Part shown: positions 16,218 through 24,613 of the stretch, piece after piece
How positions within the stretch are numbered: position 1 is the first letter of the stretch
Layout of the letters: every line of letters starts with the position of its first letter
Assembly (NCBI GenBank): GCA_009779845.1
Contig: WRBE01000017.1
Coordinates: 1-47,997 of the forward strand
From: Oscillospiraceae bacterium
Lineage (GTDB): Bacteria > Bacillota > Clostridia > Oscillospirales > Oscillospiraceae
Length of the DNA stretch: 47,997 bases
Reading direction: 5' to 3'
Made by a program: the position numbers and the translations under genes
The notes under the pieces: model-generated
The model's database searches: none
Seen by the model: the letters and a program-made list of their open reading frames with translations, nothing else
Told to the model about the DNA's origin: nothing

Positions 16218-17690
16218 ATGAGTATTTATAAAGACATGAACTTTTGGTTCATCACCGGTAGCCAGTTTTTATACGGTGAAGAGACCCTGCGGCAAGTAGA
16301 GGAGAACAGCAAAGAAATTGTCAAAGGGTTAAACAAAGCCGGGCTGTTCCCGGCAGAACTGATCTACAAAGACACCATGAAAACCGCCGGTGGCATCACC
16401 CAAGCGGTCAAAGAAGCAAACGCCGACGACACTTGCGCAGGGGTTGTGGTGTTTATGCACACCTTTTCCCCCAGCAAAATGTGGATTAACGGCCTGAACC
16501 TGTTGCAAAAGCCCTATCTGCATTTCCACACCCAATTCCATGCCAGTATCCCCAATGAGGACATTGACATGGACTACATGAACCTCCACCAGAGTGCCCA
16601 TGGAGACAGAGAACACGGTTTCATCGGTACCCGGATGCGCCTAGCCCGCAAGATTGTAGTGGGACATTGGGAGTCTAAAGAGGTACAGCAAAAAATCGGA
16701 AAATGGATGCGTAGCGCCATTGGTGTGGCCGTGAGTAAGAGCATGAAAGTCATGCGCTTTGGCGACAACATGCGGGAAGTGGCCGTCACTGAGGGTGATA
16801 AAGTCGAGGCCCAAATGAAGCTGGGTTGGGAGGTTAACACTTGGCCTGTCGGTCAACTGGTCAAGGCCATGGACAAAGTCAGCGATGCCGAGGTAGACGC
16901 ATTGGTGGCCGAGTACGAAAAGCGGTACAAGATTGTCACTGACGACATGGAGGCTGTCCGCTATCAAGCTAGAGAACAACTGGGGATGCAAGCCATGTTA
17001 GAGGCCGAGGACTGCATGGCATTCACGAATACCTTCCAAGACCTGTTCGGCATGATGCAATTGCCGGGTCTTGCAACCCAAGATTTGATGCGCCAAGGCT
17101 ATGGTTACGGCGGAGAAGGGGACTGGAAAACCTCTGCTATGACGGCGATTATGAAAGCCATGGCCGAAGGTATGGACGGCGGTACGAGTTTCATGGAGGA
17201 CTATACCTATGATCTGGCCAGCGGCCTTACGCTGGGTTCCCACATGTTGGAAGTTTGCCCCACGGTGGGGGCAGACAAGGCGAAGGTTGAGGTACACCAC
17301 CTCGGCATTGGTGACAGAGAGCCGCCGGCCCGCTTGGTATTTGAAGGCAAAAAAGGCCCGGCTATTCTGGTTAGTCTCATTGACATGGGCGGTCGTTTGC
17401 GCTTAATTGTCCATGATGTCAATTGTGTCAAGCCCACCAAGACCATGCCGAACCTTCCCGTTGCCCGTGTTATGTGGCAGGCAGAGCCGAGCTTAGAGGT
17501 TGGCGGTGAATGTTGGCTGTTGGCTGGCGGTGCTCACCACACAGTACTCAGCTACGACTGCGATGCCGAGATGATGCGGGACTGGGCACGGATGATGGAT
17601 ATTGAGTTTGTGCACATTAGCAAGGATACAGACCCTGTAAAATTTGAGCAAGAGCTATTGCTTGCGGATTTGGTTTGGAAATTGAAATAG
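16218..17690 (+). CDS. araA: L-arabinose isomerase
   Basis: AraA interconverts L-arabinose and L-ribulose with a Mn(II) cofactor. The 490-residue protein aligns along its length with the family: FITGSQFLYGEETLRQVEEN at the start, VVVFMHTFSPSKMWI, and HTQFHASIP. The metal ligands are at Glu300 (GEGDWK), Glu327 (FMEDYTYD), His342 (GSHMLEVCP) and His440-441 (GGAHHTVLSYD). The spacing between the second Glu and His342 is two residues shorter than in E. coli. GCAAGGAG precedes the ATG. The gene stands alone; araB and araD are absent here. An AraR-like palindrome upstream suggests arabinose induction. Confidence 0.98.
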   Translation: MSIYKDMNFWFITGSQFLYGEETLRQVEENSKEIVKGLNKAGLFPAELIYKDTMKTAGGITQAVKEANADDTCAGVVVFMHTFSPSKMWINGLNLLQKPYLHFHTQFHASIPNEDIDMDYMNLHQSAHGDREHGFIGTRMRLARKIVVGHWESKEVQQKIGKWMRSAIGVAVSKSMKVMRFGDNMREVAVTEGDKVEAQMKLGWEVNTWPVGQLVKAMDKVSDAEVDALVAEYEKRYKIVTDDMEAVRYQAREQLGMQAMLEAEDCMAFTNTFQDLFGMMQLPGLATQDLMRQGYGYGGEGDWKTSAMTAIMKAMAEGMDGGTSFMEDYTYDLASGLTLGSHMLEVCPTVGADKAKVEVHHLGIGDREPPARLVFEGKKGPAILVSLIDMGGRLRLIVHDVNCVKPTKTMPNLPVARVMWQAEPSLEVGGECWLLAGGAHHTVLSYDCDAEMMRDWARMMDIEFVHISKDTDPVKFEQELLLADLVWKLK

Positions 17691-17730
17691 CTTGCGATGG
17701 GATTCTTTTCATAAGAGCAATGTAAACTGA

Positions 17731-17759
17731 GTAGGGGCAGACCTTGTGTCTGCCCCTAC
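17731..17759. repeat. Short hairpin repeat (GTAGGGGC type)
   Basis: GTAGGGGCAGA and TCTGCCCCTAC form a perfect 11-bp stem with a 7-nt loop, downstream of araA. There is no T run. The arms resemble those at 15282-15303, so this may be a dispersed element. Confidence 0.55.
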
Positions 17760-17782
17760 AGGCGACAATAGAGTGTGAATAT

Positions 17783-17811
17783 TTGACAAACCTAGAATCA
17801 TAGCATATACT
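17783..17811 (+). promoter_or_regulatory. Promoter for small lipoprotein
   Basis: TTGACA (17783-17788) and TATACT (17806-17811) are 17 bp apart, about 60 bp before the lipoprotein start. Confidence 0.8.
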
Positions 17812-17872
17812 TATTCGGCTTGCCGGTGAGCAAGCATAAAAACAAACATGATGAATAGAGGAGGAAATTATT

Positions 17873-18394
17873 TTGAAAACTCTCAAACACACCTTACGTA
17901 TCGGTGCACTGGTGTTAGCGCTGGTGCTTGTCTTGGCCGCCTGCGGCGGCGGCAATGGCGGCGGCGGTGCAGGTCTATCCGGCACGTTTGTCTACGAAGA
18001 CGGCACACCTGGCACATGGACCTTTACCGGTGACACATTTGAGGCAAGTGTTCCCCACAGCGAAATGGATATAGAAGAGCTACCCGGTGAGTTCTCCATC
18101 AGAGGTACCTTCAGCGTAGACGAAGATGCACAAACCATCACCCTGAGCGTTGATGAGGATGCATTGAAAACAGAGGCCCAACAGTTGATTGATGCATTGT
18201 TCGATCAAGACCCAGAACTGACAGAATTGATGGCAGACCCTGATTTTGCGGAAATGATTGAGGCCGCTTTAGAAGAGGCATTTGATACAATGGTCGCTAC
18301 ACTGCTCGCAGAGTTTGGTGACATTGAGTGGCAATTTGAAGACGACTTCGACCGAATCATTGACGACGAAGGTTCTGTACTTGTCAGGCAATAA
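17873..18394 (+). CDS. Predicted lipoprotein, function unknown
   Basis: This is a 173-residue product starting at TTG 17873, 8 nt after AGGAGG; no ATG or GTG fits better. The signal peptide KHTLRIGALVLALVLVL ends in lipobox LAAC, so the mature protein is anchored at Cys23, followed by a GGGNGGGG spacer. A beta-rich stretch (GTFVYEDGTPGTWTFTGDTF) resembles small lipoproteins with repeated TWTF/GTF strands. An acidic helical region of about residues 100-160 follows, rich in Glu and Asp. I do not recognise a family. It has its own promoter and ends at a strong hairpin, so it is probably monocistronic. Confidence 0.85.
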   Translation: MKTLKHTLRIGALVLALVLVLAACGGGNGGGGAGLSGTFVYEDGTPGTWTFTGDTFEASVPHSEMDIEELPGEFSIRGTFSVDEDAQTITLSVDEDALKTEAQQLIDALFDQDPELTELMADPDFAEMIEAALEEAFDTMVATLLAEFGDIEWQFEDDFDRIIDDEGSVLVRQ

Positions 18395-18397
18395 ATA

Positions 18398-18454
18398 GCC
18401 CATAACAAACCGACCGTATGTCTTACGCAGACATACGGTCGGTTTGTTATGGGC
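18398..18454. terminator. 26-bp perfect hairpin after lipoprotein
   Basis: The arms 18398-18423 and 18429-18454 are perfect complements around TACGC. This very stable hairpin comes 4 bp after the lipoprotein stop. There is no clear T run, so it may act as an RNA end barrier or a weak terminator. Confidence 0.65.
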
Positions 18455-18495
18455 AGCTTATTACCATTGGTGCTCCAATTTCCTTTGACAAGTGA

Positions 18496-18524
18496 TTGCC
18501 GATTAAGGAAAATCATGGTATGAT
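18496..18524 (+). promoter_or_regulatory. Promoter for alcohol dehydrogenase
   Basis: TTGCCG (18496-18501) and TATGAT (18519-18524) are 17 bp apart. A TTGACA slightly upstream (18485) has no partner at usable spacing. Confidence 0.6.
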
Positions 18525-18562
18525 AGTGGAACCAAATAATAAGACACGAAAGGTTGGTCATT

Positions 18563-19741
18563 ATGTTAAACTTTGATTTTCATGTTCCTACACGAATTTT
18601 GTTCGGAAAAGAGACTGAGAAAGAAATCGGAGCCCTGCTCAAACCGTATGCCAAGAAAGTGCTATTGCACTATGGCGGCGGCAGTATCAAGAAAAGCGGC
18701 CTCTACGATACCGTAACGGCTTCCCTCAAGGCCAATGGTATTGCGTTTGTGGAGCTGGGCGGTGTAAAGCCAAATCCAAGGCTTTCTCTGGTACATGAGG
18801 GCATCGACCTCTGTAAACAAGAAGGGGTTGATCTGATTTTAGCTGTGGGCGGCGGCAGTGTAATTGACTCTGCCAAGGCCATCGCCATGGGCGTGTACTA
18901 TGACGGTGACATTTGGGATTTGTACGAAGTGGCACAACCCATTGAGAAGGCGTTACCCATTGCAACCATACTCACCATCCCTGCGGCGGGCAGTGAGGCC
19001 AGTGAGGGCACGGTGATTACCAATGAGGCAAAAGATTTAAAGCTTCCCTACGGTAGCCAGTTGCTCCGCCCCCTGCTTTCAGTGATGAATCCGGAATTAT
19101 TTTTCACGCTCCCCAAAGAGCAGCTTGGCTACGGCGTGGCGGATATGATGTCTCATATTTTTGAGCGGTATTTCACCAACACCACCAACACCGACCTGAC
19201 CGATGGGCTGTGTGAAGCCACGTTAAAAACCCTGATGAAAAATGCGCTACTGGCCAGTGAAAACATGACCGACTACAACGCCTGGGCAGAGCTTGGTTTT
19301 GCGGGCACTGTGGCCCATAACGGCCTGCTCGGCATGGGCCGGGAGCAGGACTGGGCGTGTCACGATATGGAGCACGAACTCTCCGCCATCTACGATGTGC
19401 CTCATGGTGCAGGGCTGGCCGTTGTCACACCGGGCTGGATGCAGTATGTGTATAAAGAAAACATCAACATGTTCGTCCAGTTTGCGGTCAATGTTATGGG
19501 TGTAGAAGCCAGCTTCCGTGATCCCGATGCCATTGTGCAGGAAGGGATTCGCCGCCTGCGGGACTTCTTTGTAAAAATCGGACTACCGGCAACCTTGACA
19601 GAGCTTGGCATCGGCCCAGATCGATTAGAGGAAATGGCCAAAAAGGCCACGAAAATTCCCTTCGGGGAAGAGAGACCTCTCGGTGGGTTTAAGAAGTTGT
19701 ATTGGCAGGATATTCTGGAGATTTATAAGTTGGTTCAGTAG
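18563..19741 (+). CDS. Iron-containing alcohol dehydrogenase (butanol dehydrogenase type)
   Basis: This 392-residue enzyme belongs to the group III Fe-ADH family (BdhA/YqhD/YugJ-like), which reduces aldehydes with NAD(P)H. It has the nucleotide loop AVGGGSVIDSAKAIA (about 93-107), TIPAAGSEASEGTVITNE, and iron ligands in GYGVADMMSHIFERYF (Asp and His) and DMEHELSAIYDVPHGAGL (two His). The C-terminal GGFKKLYWQDILEIYKL is typical of BdhA-type proteins. The ATG at 18563 is preferred over the upstream TTG at 18554 because it gives the conserved MLNFDFHVPTRILFG start. It is a single-gene unit with its own promoter and a downstream terminator. The likely role is alcohol formation in fermentation or aldehyde detoxification. 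Confidence 0.95.
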   Translation: MLNFDFHVPTRILFGKETEKEIGALLKPYAKKVLLHYGGGSIKKSGLYDTVTASLKANGIAFVELGGVKPNPRLSLVHEGIDLCKQEGVDLILAVGGGSVIDSAKAIAMGVYYDGDIWDLYEVAQPIEKALPIATILTIPAAGSEASEGTVITNEAKDLKLPYGSQLLRPLLSVMNPELFFTLPKEQLGYGVADMMSHIFERYFTNTTNTDLTDGLCEATLKTLMKNALLASENMTDYNAWAELGFAGTVAHNGLLGMGREQDWACHDMEHELSAIYDVPHGAGLAVVTPGWMQYVYKENINMFVQFAVNVMGVEASFRDPDAIVQEGIRRLRDFFVKIGLPATLTELGIGPDRLEEMAKKATKIPFGEERPLGGFKKLYWQDILEIYKLVQ

Positions 19742-19778
19742 GGACAGCGGCGTGATTTGCAACGGATAAAGGTATGCC

Positions 19779-19890
19779 ACCATGCCGCCCTGTGCCAAGG
19801 GCGGTATGGTATTGGGTATACATTAAAATAGTTGATGGTCAAACAAACCAGCTTGGCTGCTTGGAAGAGCAATCGGCTGGTTTGTTTTTG
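19779..19890 (+). terminator. Two hairpins ending the dehydrogenase transcript
   Basis: A 13-bp stem (19779-19791/19798-19810, one G-T pair) is followed by a 12-bp stem (19841-19852/19876-19887) that runs into a T-rich end (TTTGTTTTTG). The second has terminator form. Confidence 0.75.
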
Positions 19891-19944
19891 TCGTTCTTCT
19901 ATTAATCAACTATTTAAATGCCTGCCCCGGGGCTCGGCTCCTCA

Positions 19945-19973
19945 TTGACAAATGGGACGTGCTGTTGTATACT
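19945..19973 (+). promoter_or_regulatory. Promoter for 522-residue lipoprotein
   Basis: TTGACA (19945-19950) and TATACT (19968-19973) with 17-bp spacing lie 28 bp before the start codon, giving a very short leader. Confidence 0.85.
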
Positions 19974-20000
19974 GCTTTGATAGGAAGGAGTTCTATACTC

Positions 20001-21566
20001 ATGCGAAAAATCACTTCAATCCTAGTACTATGTTGTATCCTGCTGGCACTTCTGTCCGGCTGTTCCTTCGAGTCCTTAGAGTCTTTGGATGTCTTCGGTC
20101 TCTTTGGAGGGCCCACGGGAGAATTTGAAAGTTTGTTGCAGGATCTCGATAACCTTTCCAATTATGCGTTTACCGCCATTGGCACGGTTACATTTGTGGG
20201 GGATGCGCCTCCGCACCATGTGCCGGTTGGATTTTCCATGGAGGGAGCACACGCCACTGGTACCGGGCAGTTTTCCGCTGTCCTCCAGTACTTGGATGCC
20301 TATGGGCAGACCATGTATCGCACGAATTTATTAGAGGTAGGGAATGATGCCTATATCAGCGTTGTTCCATTATTCCAGCGTATGATGGACGTGAAATATA
20401 TCGTACACGGTGCCGACTCTGTAGCAGAGATTTTTGAGGGCGAGGGTGAGCCTTATTTGCGTTACCCGGATGCCGCCTTTTCTGCTCTGCTCCCGGATGT
20501 ACCGGCACTGGTGGCTTCCTTGAATGCGGAGGCGGTGCAAGAAGCGCTGATTACAGATCAAGGGATATTCACGATGACCATGCCAAACGTGTCTCTCAGC
20601 ATAGAACAGATTCGCTCTTTTGTTGGGCCGTTTGGGTTGCTTTCTGATTTACATACCCTTGCCACCCTGTCAGAAGATTCGGTTCCAGCGGAGGATGTCG
20701 TGTCGCCTGATTTAATTGTGACACGCTTGACCGCTCCTTTCGTGCAGGGTGCATCGACAAACTACACCCTAGAGTTCACCTTTACCCACGACGAGGAACT
20801 TGGCACCTTCACCTCTTGGCTGACGCTCTCCCTACCGGGGGAAATGACCGTTACTGTAGATGTCACCTATCAGGCATTGCATGTGGATGCTGTTGTCACC
20901 CCCGATTATGTGGTAGACACGATACAGCTGCAAAAATCCATGGCAGAGTTTCATGACGCCCAAGCGCGTAGGGCCTCTGTGAGAGAAAGCGGATTGGAAT
21001 TTTTCCACGATTTGCCGGAACTTCACATGGTGAACCATCGGTTAGATGAAACTGATTTATTAGAGCATTATGACATGGAGATTGACGGAGAGATATTCCA
21101 AGTCAGTGTCATGTCAGGCACTACCGCCACCTCGACAGAAGATACTGTTTTTAGCTGGGCGCCGTCCCTCTCTATCTTCTATAGGGCCCTGCCGGCTTAC
21201 TCCGCCAGTGAAACCATAACACCTTTCATCTTAGAGGATTTAGACCCGGAACTAGACCATGATGCAGAAAACTTCCACCAGACCGCTATGCGGCTCAACG
21301 CACAAGACACCGCTGCTGCCACAAGTCTACACTTCGATGATAACTTAGTGGGCCGCACAGTACACATCTATGTACTCCAAAATTTAGAGGGTACAGAGAT
21401 GGCCTTGTTTTTACGGATCGTGGTGATTTTAGAAAACATGACGCCCCATGGGAGCGAGGTATTAGAACAACTTGGGTTGCAGATTGGGCTTGATTTCCAG
21501 GAATATTTAGACATTGCCATAGCAGCGGACCCGCCGGAAGCGGAGCCGACAGAGACAGAAGAGTAG
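20001..21566 (+). CDS. Large predicted lipoprotein, function unknown
   Basis: This 521-residue protein has signal peptide MRKITSILVLCCILLALL and lipobox LSGC, so it is probably membrane-anchored on the outer face. The start at 20001 follows AAGGAG; an in-frame ATG at 19959 would lie inside the promoter. The mature part is acidic and rich in predicted beta strands (FTAIGTVTFVGDAPPHHVPV, FTFTHDEELGTFTSWLTLSL) and has no membrane span or catalytic motif I recognise. It ends in an acidic tail (EAEPTETEE). It has its own promoter. It could be a lipid- or sugar-binding surface protein, but no family can be named. Confidence 0.85.
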   Translation: MRKITSILVLCCILLALLSGCSFESLESLDVFGLFGGPTGEFESLLQDLDNLSNYAFTAIGTVTFVGDAPPHHVPVGFSMEGAHATGTGQFSAVLQYLDAYGQTMYRTNLLEVGNDAYISVVPLFQRMMDVKYIVHGADSVAEIFEGEGEPYLRYPDAAFSALLPDVPALVASLNAEAVQEALITDQGIFTMTMPNVSLSIEQIRSFVGPFGLLSDLHTLATLSEDSVPAEDVVSPDLIVTRLTAPFVQGASTNYTLEFTFTHDEELGTFTSWLTLSLPGEMTVTVDVTYQALHVDAVVTPDYVVDTIQLQKSMAEFHDAQARRASVRESGLEFFHDLPELHMVNHRLDETDLLEHYDMEIDGEIFQVSVMSGTTATSTEDTVFSWAPSLSIFYRALPAYSASETITPFILEDLDPELDHDAENFHQTAMRLNAQDTAAATSLHFDDNLVGRTVHIYVLQNLEGTEMALFLRIVVILENMTPHGSEVLEQLGLQIGLDFQEYLDIAIAADPPEAEPTETEE

Positions 21567-21601
21567 TGAGCAATCAAAGTATCTTCTCCAAAAAAAATCT
21601 A

Positions 21602-21628
21602 AAGCCCCGCCTCATTGAGGCGGGGCTT
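21602..21628 (-). terminator. Terminator of iscS-nadA-iscU
   Basis: A 13-bp perfect GC-rich stem (21602-21614/21616-21628) is followed on the minus strand by a T-rich run (plus-strand A run at 21590-21597). It lies just after the iscU stop and could also stop the plus-strand lipoprotein transcript. Confidence 0.75.
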
Positions 21629-21642
21629 ATCCTTATGTCCGC

Positions 21643-22071
21643 TTAATGGTGATGGCATCCGCCGCCGCAATCTTTGGCACAGCCGAGAATCGGCTCTGGG
21701 TCGATGCCTTGCCGCTTGTAGTAATCGCCGATGGCAGAGCGAATGGCGCTCTCTGCCAGTACAGAGCAATGTATTTTATCTTGGGGCAAGCCGTCTAAGG
21801 CCTCTGTCACCGCACGGTTAGAGAGTTGCAGGGCCTCTTCGATGGTCTTGCCTTTTACCATTTCTGTAGAGATGGACGAGGTGGCGATGGCGGCACCGCA
21901 ACCGAAGGTTTTGAAGCCTACCTCTTGGATGATGTTGTCTTCAATCCGCATATAGACTTTCATAATATCGCCGCACTTGGCGTTACCGACTTCGCCGATG
22001 GCGTTAGCGTTGGGAACCTCACCTACATTGCGGGGGTTGGCGAAGTGATCCATTACTTTTTCTGAGTACAT
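21643..22071 (-). CDS. iscU: Iron-sulfur cluster scaffold IscU/NifU-N family
   Basis: This 142-residue scaffold assembles Fe-S clusters with sulfur from the cysteine desulfurase encoded two genes upstream. Conserved features are MYSEKVMDHFANPRNVGEV, the first ligand Cys with Asp in NAKCGDIM, FGCGAAIATSS with the second Cys, and HCSVLAESAIRSAI with the third. The C-terminus carries an extra Cys/His-rich tail (CAKDCGGGCHHH), common in clostridial NifU-type proteins and possibly metal-binding. It is the last gene of iscS-nadA-iscU, 23 bp after nadA. It is closer to IscU/NifU-N than to SufU, which has an insertion not seen here. Confidence 0.95.
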   Translation of the reverse strand: MYSEKVMDHFANPRNVGEVPNANAIGEVGNAKCGDIMKVYMRIEDNIIQEVGFKTFGCGAAIATSSISTEMVKGKTIEEALQLSNRAVTEALDGLPQDKIHCSVLAESAIRSAIGDYYKRQGIDPEPILGCAKDCGGGCHHH

Positions 22072-22094
22072 GGTTGTATTCTTCCTTCCTATTA

Positions 22095-22997
22095 CTATAA
22101 CTCAATCATACGTTCTAAGCTGGCGTATGCCAACTGTCGCTCACTCTCGTCTAGGCGCATTTCATGAACGCCTGTGGCGAGGGACTCATAGATGTCTCGC
22201 AGGGTGGTTTTCTTCATGTTGGGACAGACAAAGCTTGCCGAGACGGACAAGATTTTCTTTTGAGGTAGTTCTCGTTGGAGCAGTTCCAATACGCCGATTT
22301 CAGTGCCGATAATCATCTCGGCGGCATCGGTCTTTCTGGTGAATTGAATCATTTGGGCGGTACTGCCGATGAAATCGGCCAAGGCCAGTACTTCCTCCCG
22401 ACACTCAGGATGGGCGATGAAGAGAGCATTGGGATAGCGCGCTTTTGCCTGTTTCACCTGCTCTGCCGATACCCGGTCGTGGATGGGACAAAAGCCGGGG
22501 TGGAAGTAAAACTGCTTGCCCGGCACCTGTTCTGCCACATAACGGCCTAGGTTTCGGTCCGGTACGAAGATAATCTCGTCTGTGTCTAACTTTTCGGCAA
22601 TCCGCACCGCCGAGGAGGAGGTGCAACACACATCCGATACCGCTTTCACGGCGGCGGAAGAGTTCACATAGCACATGACTTTGGCACTTGGGTACTTGGC
22701 CCGCAACGCCAACACATCCTCCGCCTCCACCATGTCCGCCATGGGGCACCCGGCGTCCGGAGCGGGGAGTAAAATGGTTTTCTCCGGGCTTAAAATCTTG
22801 GCACTCTCCGCCATGAAGTGAACCCCGCAGACCACGATGGTGGATGCTTCTGCACTTCTGGCCTGTTTTGCCATCTCGTAAGAGTCCCCCACCACATCAG
22901 CGATGTCCTGCACGTCTAAGGTCTGGTAGTAATGGGCGAGAATGAGAGCGTCTGTGGCCTCTGCCAAGCGCCGAATTTCTTGTTGCAGCTCTGTCAT
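22095..22997 (-). CDS. nadA: Quinolinate synthase A
   Basis: NadA condenses iminoaspartate with dihydroxyacetone phosphate to make quinolinate, a precursor of NAD, using an oxygen-labile [4Fe-4S] cluster. The 300-residue protein has AHYYQTLDVQDIADVVGDSY, CGVHFMAESAKILSPEKT, the three likely cluster cysteines in PDAGCPMADM, CCTSSSAV or HPECREEV, and SFVCPNMKKTTL, plus HPGFCPIHDRV. The start at 22997 overlaps the iscS stop (ATGA); an in-frame upstream start at 23018 would lie inside iscS. nadB and nadC are not in the window. Lying between a desulfurase and a scaffold gene suggests dedicated cluster supply. Confidence 0.96.
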   Translation of the reverse strand: MTELQQEIRRLAEATDALILAHYYQTLDVQDIADVVGDSYEMAKQARSAEASTIVVCGVHFMAESAKILSPEKTILLPAPDAGCPMADMVEAEDVLALRAKYPSAKVMCYVNSSAAVKAVSDVCCTSSSAVRIAEKLDTDEIIFVPDRNLGRYVAEQVPGKQFYFHPGFCPIHDRVSAEQVKQAKARYPNALFIAHPECREEVLALADFIGSTAQMIQFTRKTDAAEMIIGTEIGVLELLQRELPQKKILSVSASFVCPNMKKTTLRDIYESLATGVHEMRLDESERQLAYASLERMIEL

Positions 22998-24166
22998 GCG
23001 TCCACCCGCTCTTCCCATAGGGGCGACATGGCCCGGAGCTTTTCTACAATGGGGGGGATTTGCTCCAAGATATAGTCCACGTCCGCCTCCGTGGTCTCTT
23101 CCCCTAAGCTGAGGCGCACAGACCCGTGGGCACTCTCATGCGTCAACCCGATAGAGAGTAGGACATGGGACGGATCCAATGACCCTGATGAACAGGCCGA
23201 ACCGGAAGATGCGGCAATCCCGGCGGCATCTAGCATTAAAATCAGTGCCTCACCCTCAATACATGCGATAGCGAAGCTGGCGATGCCCGGCAGACGGATT
23301 TCTGGGTGGCCGGTGAGGCTTACAGCAGGGAGTTGCAGCATCCCTGCAATCAGCTTGTCCCGTAGCTCGGTGACATAGAGTAGATTTTGTTCCATACTCT
23401 GGACAGCGTCCTCTAAGGCCATCGCCATGCCAACAATTCCGGCTACATTTTCTGTCCCTGCCCGGTGGCCTTTTTCCTGTCCGCCGCCGGTGATGAAGGC
23501 GGGTAATTTCACGCCTTTTTTTACATACAAGGCACCCACGCCCCTTGGCCCACGAAACTTATGGGCGGACAGACTGAGCAGGTCGATCTTGAGCAATTCT
23601 ACATCAATGGGGACATGGCCCACGGCCTGTACCGCATCCGTGTGGAACAGTACACCCCGTTCTCTGGCAATGTCGCCAATGGCCGCAATGGGCTGGATGG
23701 TGCCAATCTCATTGTTGGCGAACATAATGGTGATTAAGATAGTGTCCGGCCGAATGGCCGCCCGCACCACATGGGGGGATACCATGCCGTATTTGTCTAC
23801 CGGCAACACGGTTACCTCAAAGCCCTGTTTTTCCAAGTCTTCTAGCGTGCGGCTGATAGCGTGGTGCTCAATCATGGTGGTGATGATGTGCTTGCCCTTG
23901 CCCTGTAAACGCTCACAAATCCCGCGGAGAACCCAGTTGTTGGACTCTGTACCGCTGCCGGTGAAAAAAATCTCTTCGGTTTTTGCCCCGATGGCACGGG
24001 CCACTTGGTCTCTTGCCCCATCTAAGGCCCGCCGCGCGTCCCGCCCGATGCGGTAGACAGCAGAAGGGTTACCGTACCCGTCTTCCAGCCAAGGCAACAT
24101 CGCCTTGCGTGCCACAGGTGACATCTTCGTGGTGGCGGCATTATCTGCATAAACGAATCTTGACAT
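22994..24166 (-). CDS. iscS: Cysteine desulfurase (IscS/NifS)
   Basis: This 390-residue PLP enzyme releases sulfur from cysteine for Fe-S assembly. It has YADNAATTKMSPVA at the start, FTGSGTESNNWVL, IEHHAISRTLEDL, and PLP lysine in SLSAHKFRGPRGVGALYV. The catalytic cysteine loop is ASSGSACSSGSLDPSHVL, the long-loop (class I) form. The ATG at 24166 follows AGGAG; in-frame starts further upstream would add about 55 non-conserved residues. It leads the minus-strand operon with nadA and iscU. It could equally be labelled nifS; the operon suggests it serves NadA and IscU. No IscR-type regulator is adjacent. Confidence 0.96.
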   Translation of the reverse strand: MSRFVYADNAATTKMSPVARKAMLPWLEDGYGNPSAVYRIGRDARRALDGARDQVARAIGAKTEEIFFTGSGTESNNWVLRGICERLQGKGKHIITTMIEHHAISRTLEDLEKQGFEVTVLPVDKYGMVSPHVVRAAIRPDTILITIMFANNEIGTIQPIAAIGDIARERGVLFHTDAVQAVGHVPIDVELLKIDLLSLSAHKFRGPRGVGALYVKKGVKLPAFITGGGQEKGHRAGTENVAGIVGMAMALEDAVQSMEQNLLYVTELRDKLIAGMLQLPAVSLTGHPEIRLPGIASFAIACIEGEALILMLDAAGIAASSGSACSSGSLDPSHVLLSIGLTHESAHGSVRLSLGEETTEADVDYILEQIPPIVEKLRAMSPLWEERVDA

Positions 24167-24380
24167 AACTTTTCTCCTATTTATTCTGAAATTAGCTCTT
24201 GGATATAGCATCCCCAGATTACTAAATTTTGTTACAACCTTTACTTTATAACAAAGAGTTAAGTTTGTCAAGACGGTAAGGTGGGATTTTGGTGTTTGGA
24301 TTTCGGCCTTTGTAAGGGAGAGTATTCGCATTCGGGGAATTTTGCGACCCTCTTTTCATGAATAGAAATGCCACACAGCA

Positions 24381-24423
24381 AAAACGAAGCTCTGTAGTTT
24401 CTGGAACTACAGAGCTTCGTTTT
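24381..24423 (-). terminator. Terminator of tRNA-Thr
   Basis: A 19-bp perfect stem (24381-24399/24405-24423) is followed on the minus strand by a T-rich end. It starts 3 bp after the tRNA CCA. Confidence 0.85.
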
Positions 24424-24425
24424 CG

Positions 24426-24500
24426 TGGTGCTGCTGGTCAGAATCGAACTGACAACCCCGTCATTACGAGTGACGTGCTCTACCATTGAGCCACAGCAGC
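24426..24500 (-). tRNA. tRNA-Thr (CGT)
   Basis: This 75-nt tRNA on the minus strand has acceptor stem GCTGCTG/CAGCAGC, discriminator A, encoded CCA, and anticodon loop ACTCGTAAT with CGT (plus strand ACG at 24466-24468) reading ACG threonine codons. The T-loop is TTCGATT. A strong terminator follows. Confidence 0.93.
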
Positions 24501-24568
24501 AAATGATAAAACAGGTGGCCCGAACCGAACCACCGTTTGGAGAACATACCACACTTGGCTCCGTCTGT

Positions 24569-24613
24569 CAATGGGTGAGGGTGACTACTTTTTGTAGTCA
24601 CCCTCACCCATTG
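24569..24613. repeat. 20-bp perfect hairpin
   Basis: The arms 24569-24588 and 24594-24613 are perfect complements around TTTTT. It lies in the gap upstream of tRNA-Thr and may be an isolated palindrome or a bidirectional barrier. Confidence 0.6.
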
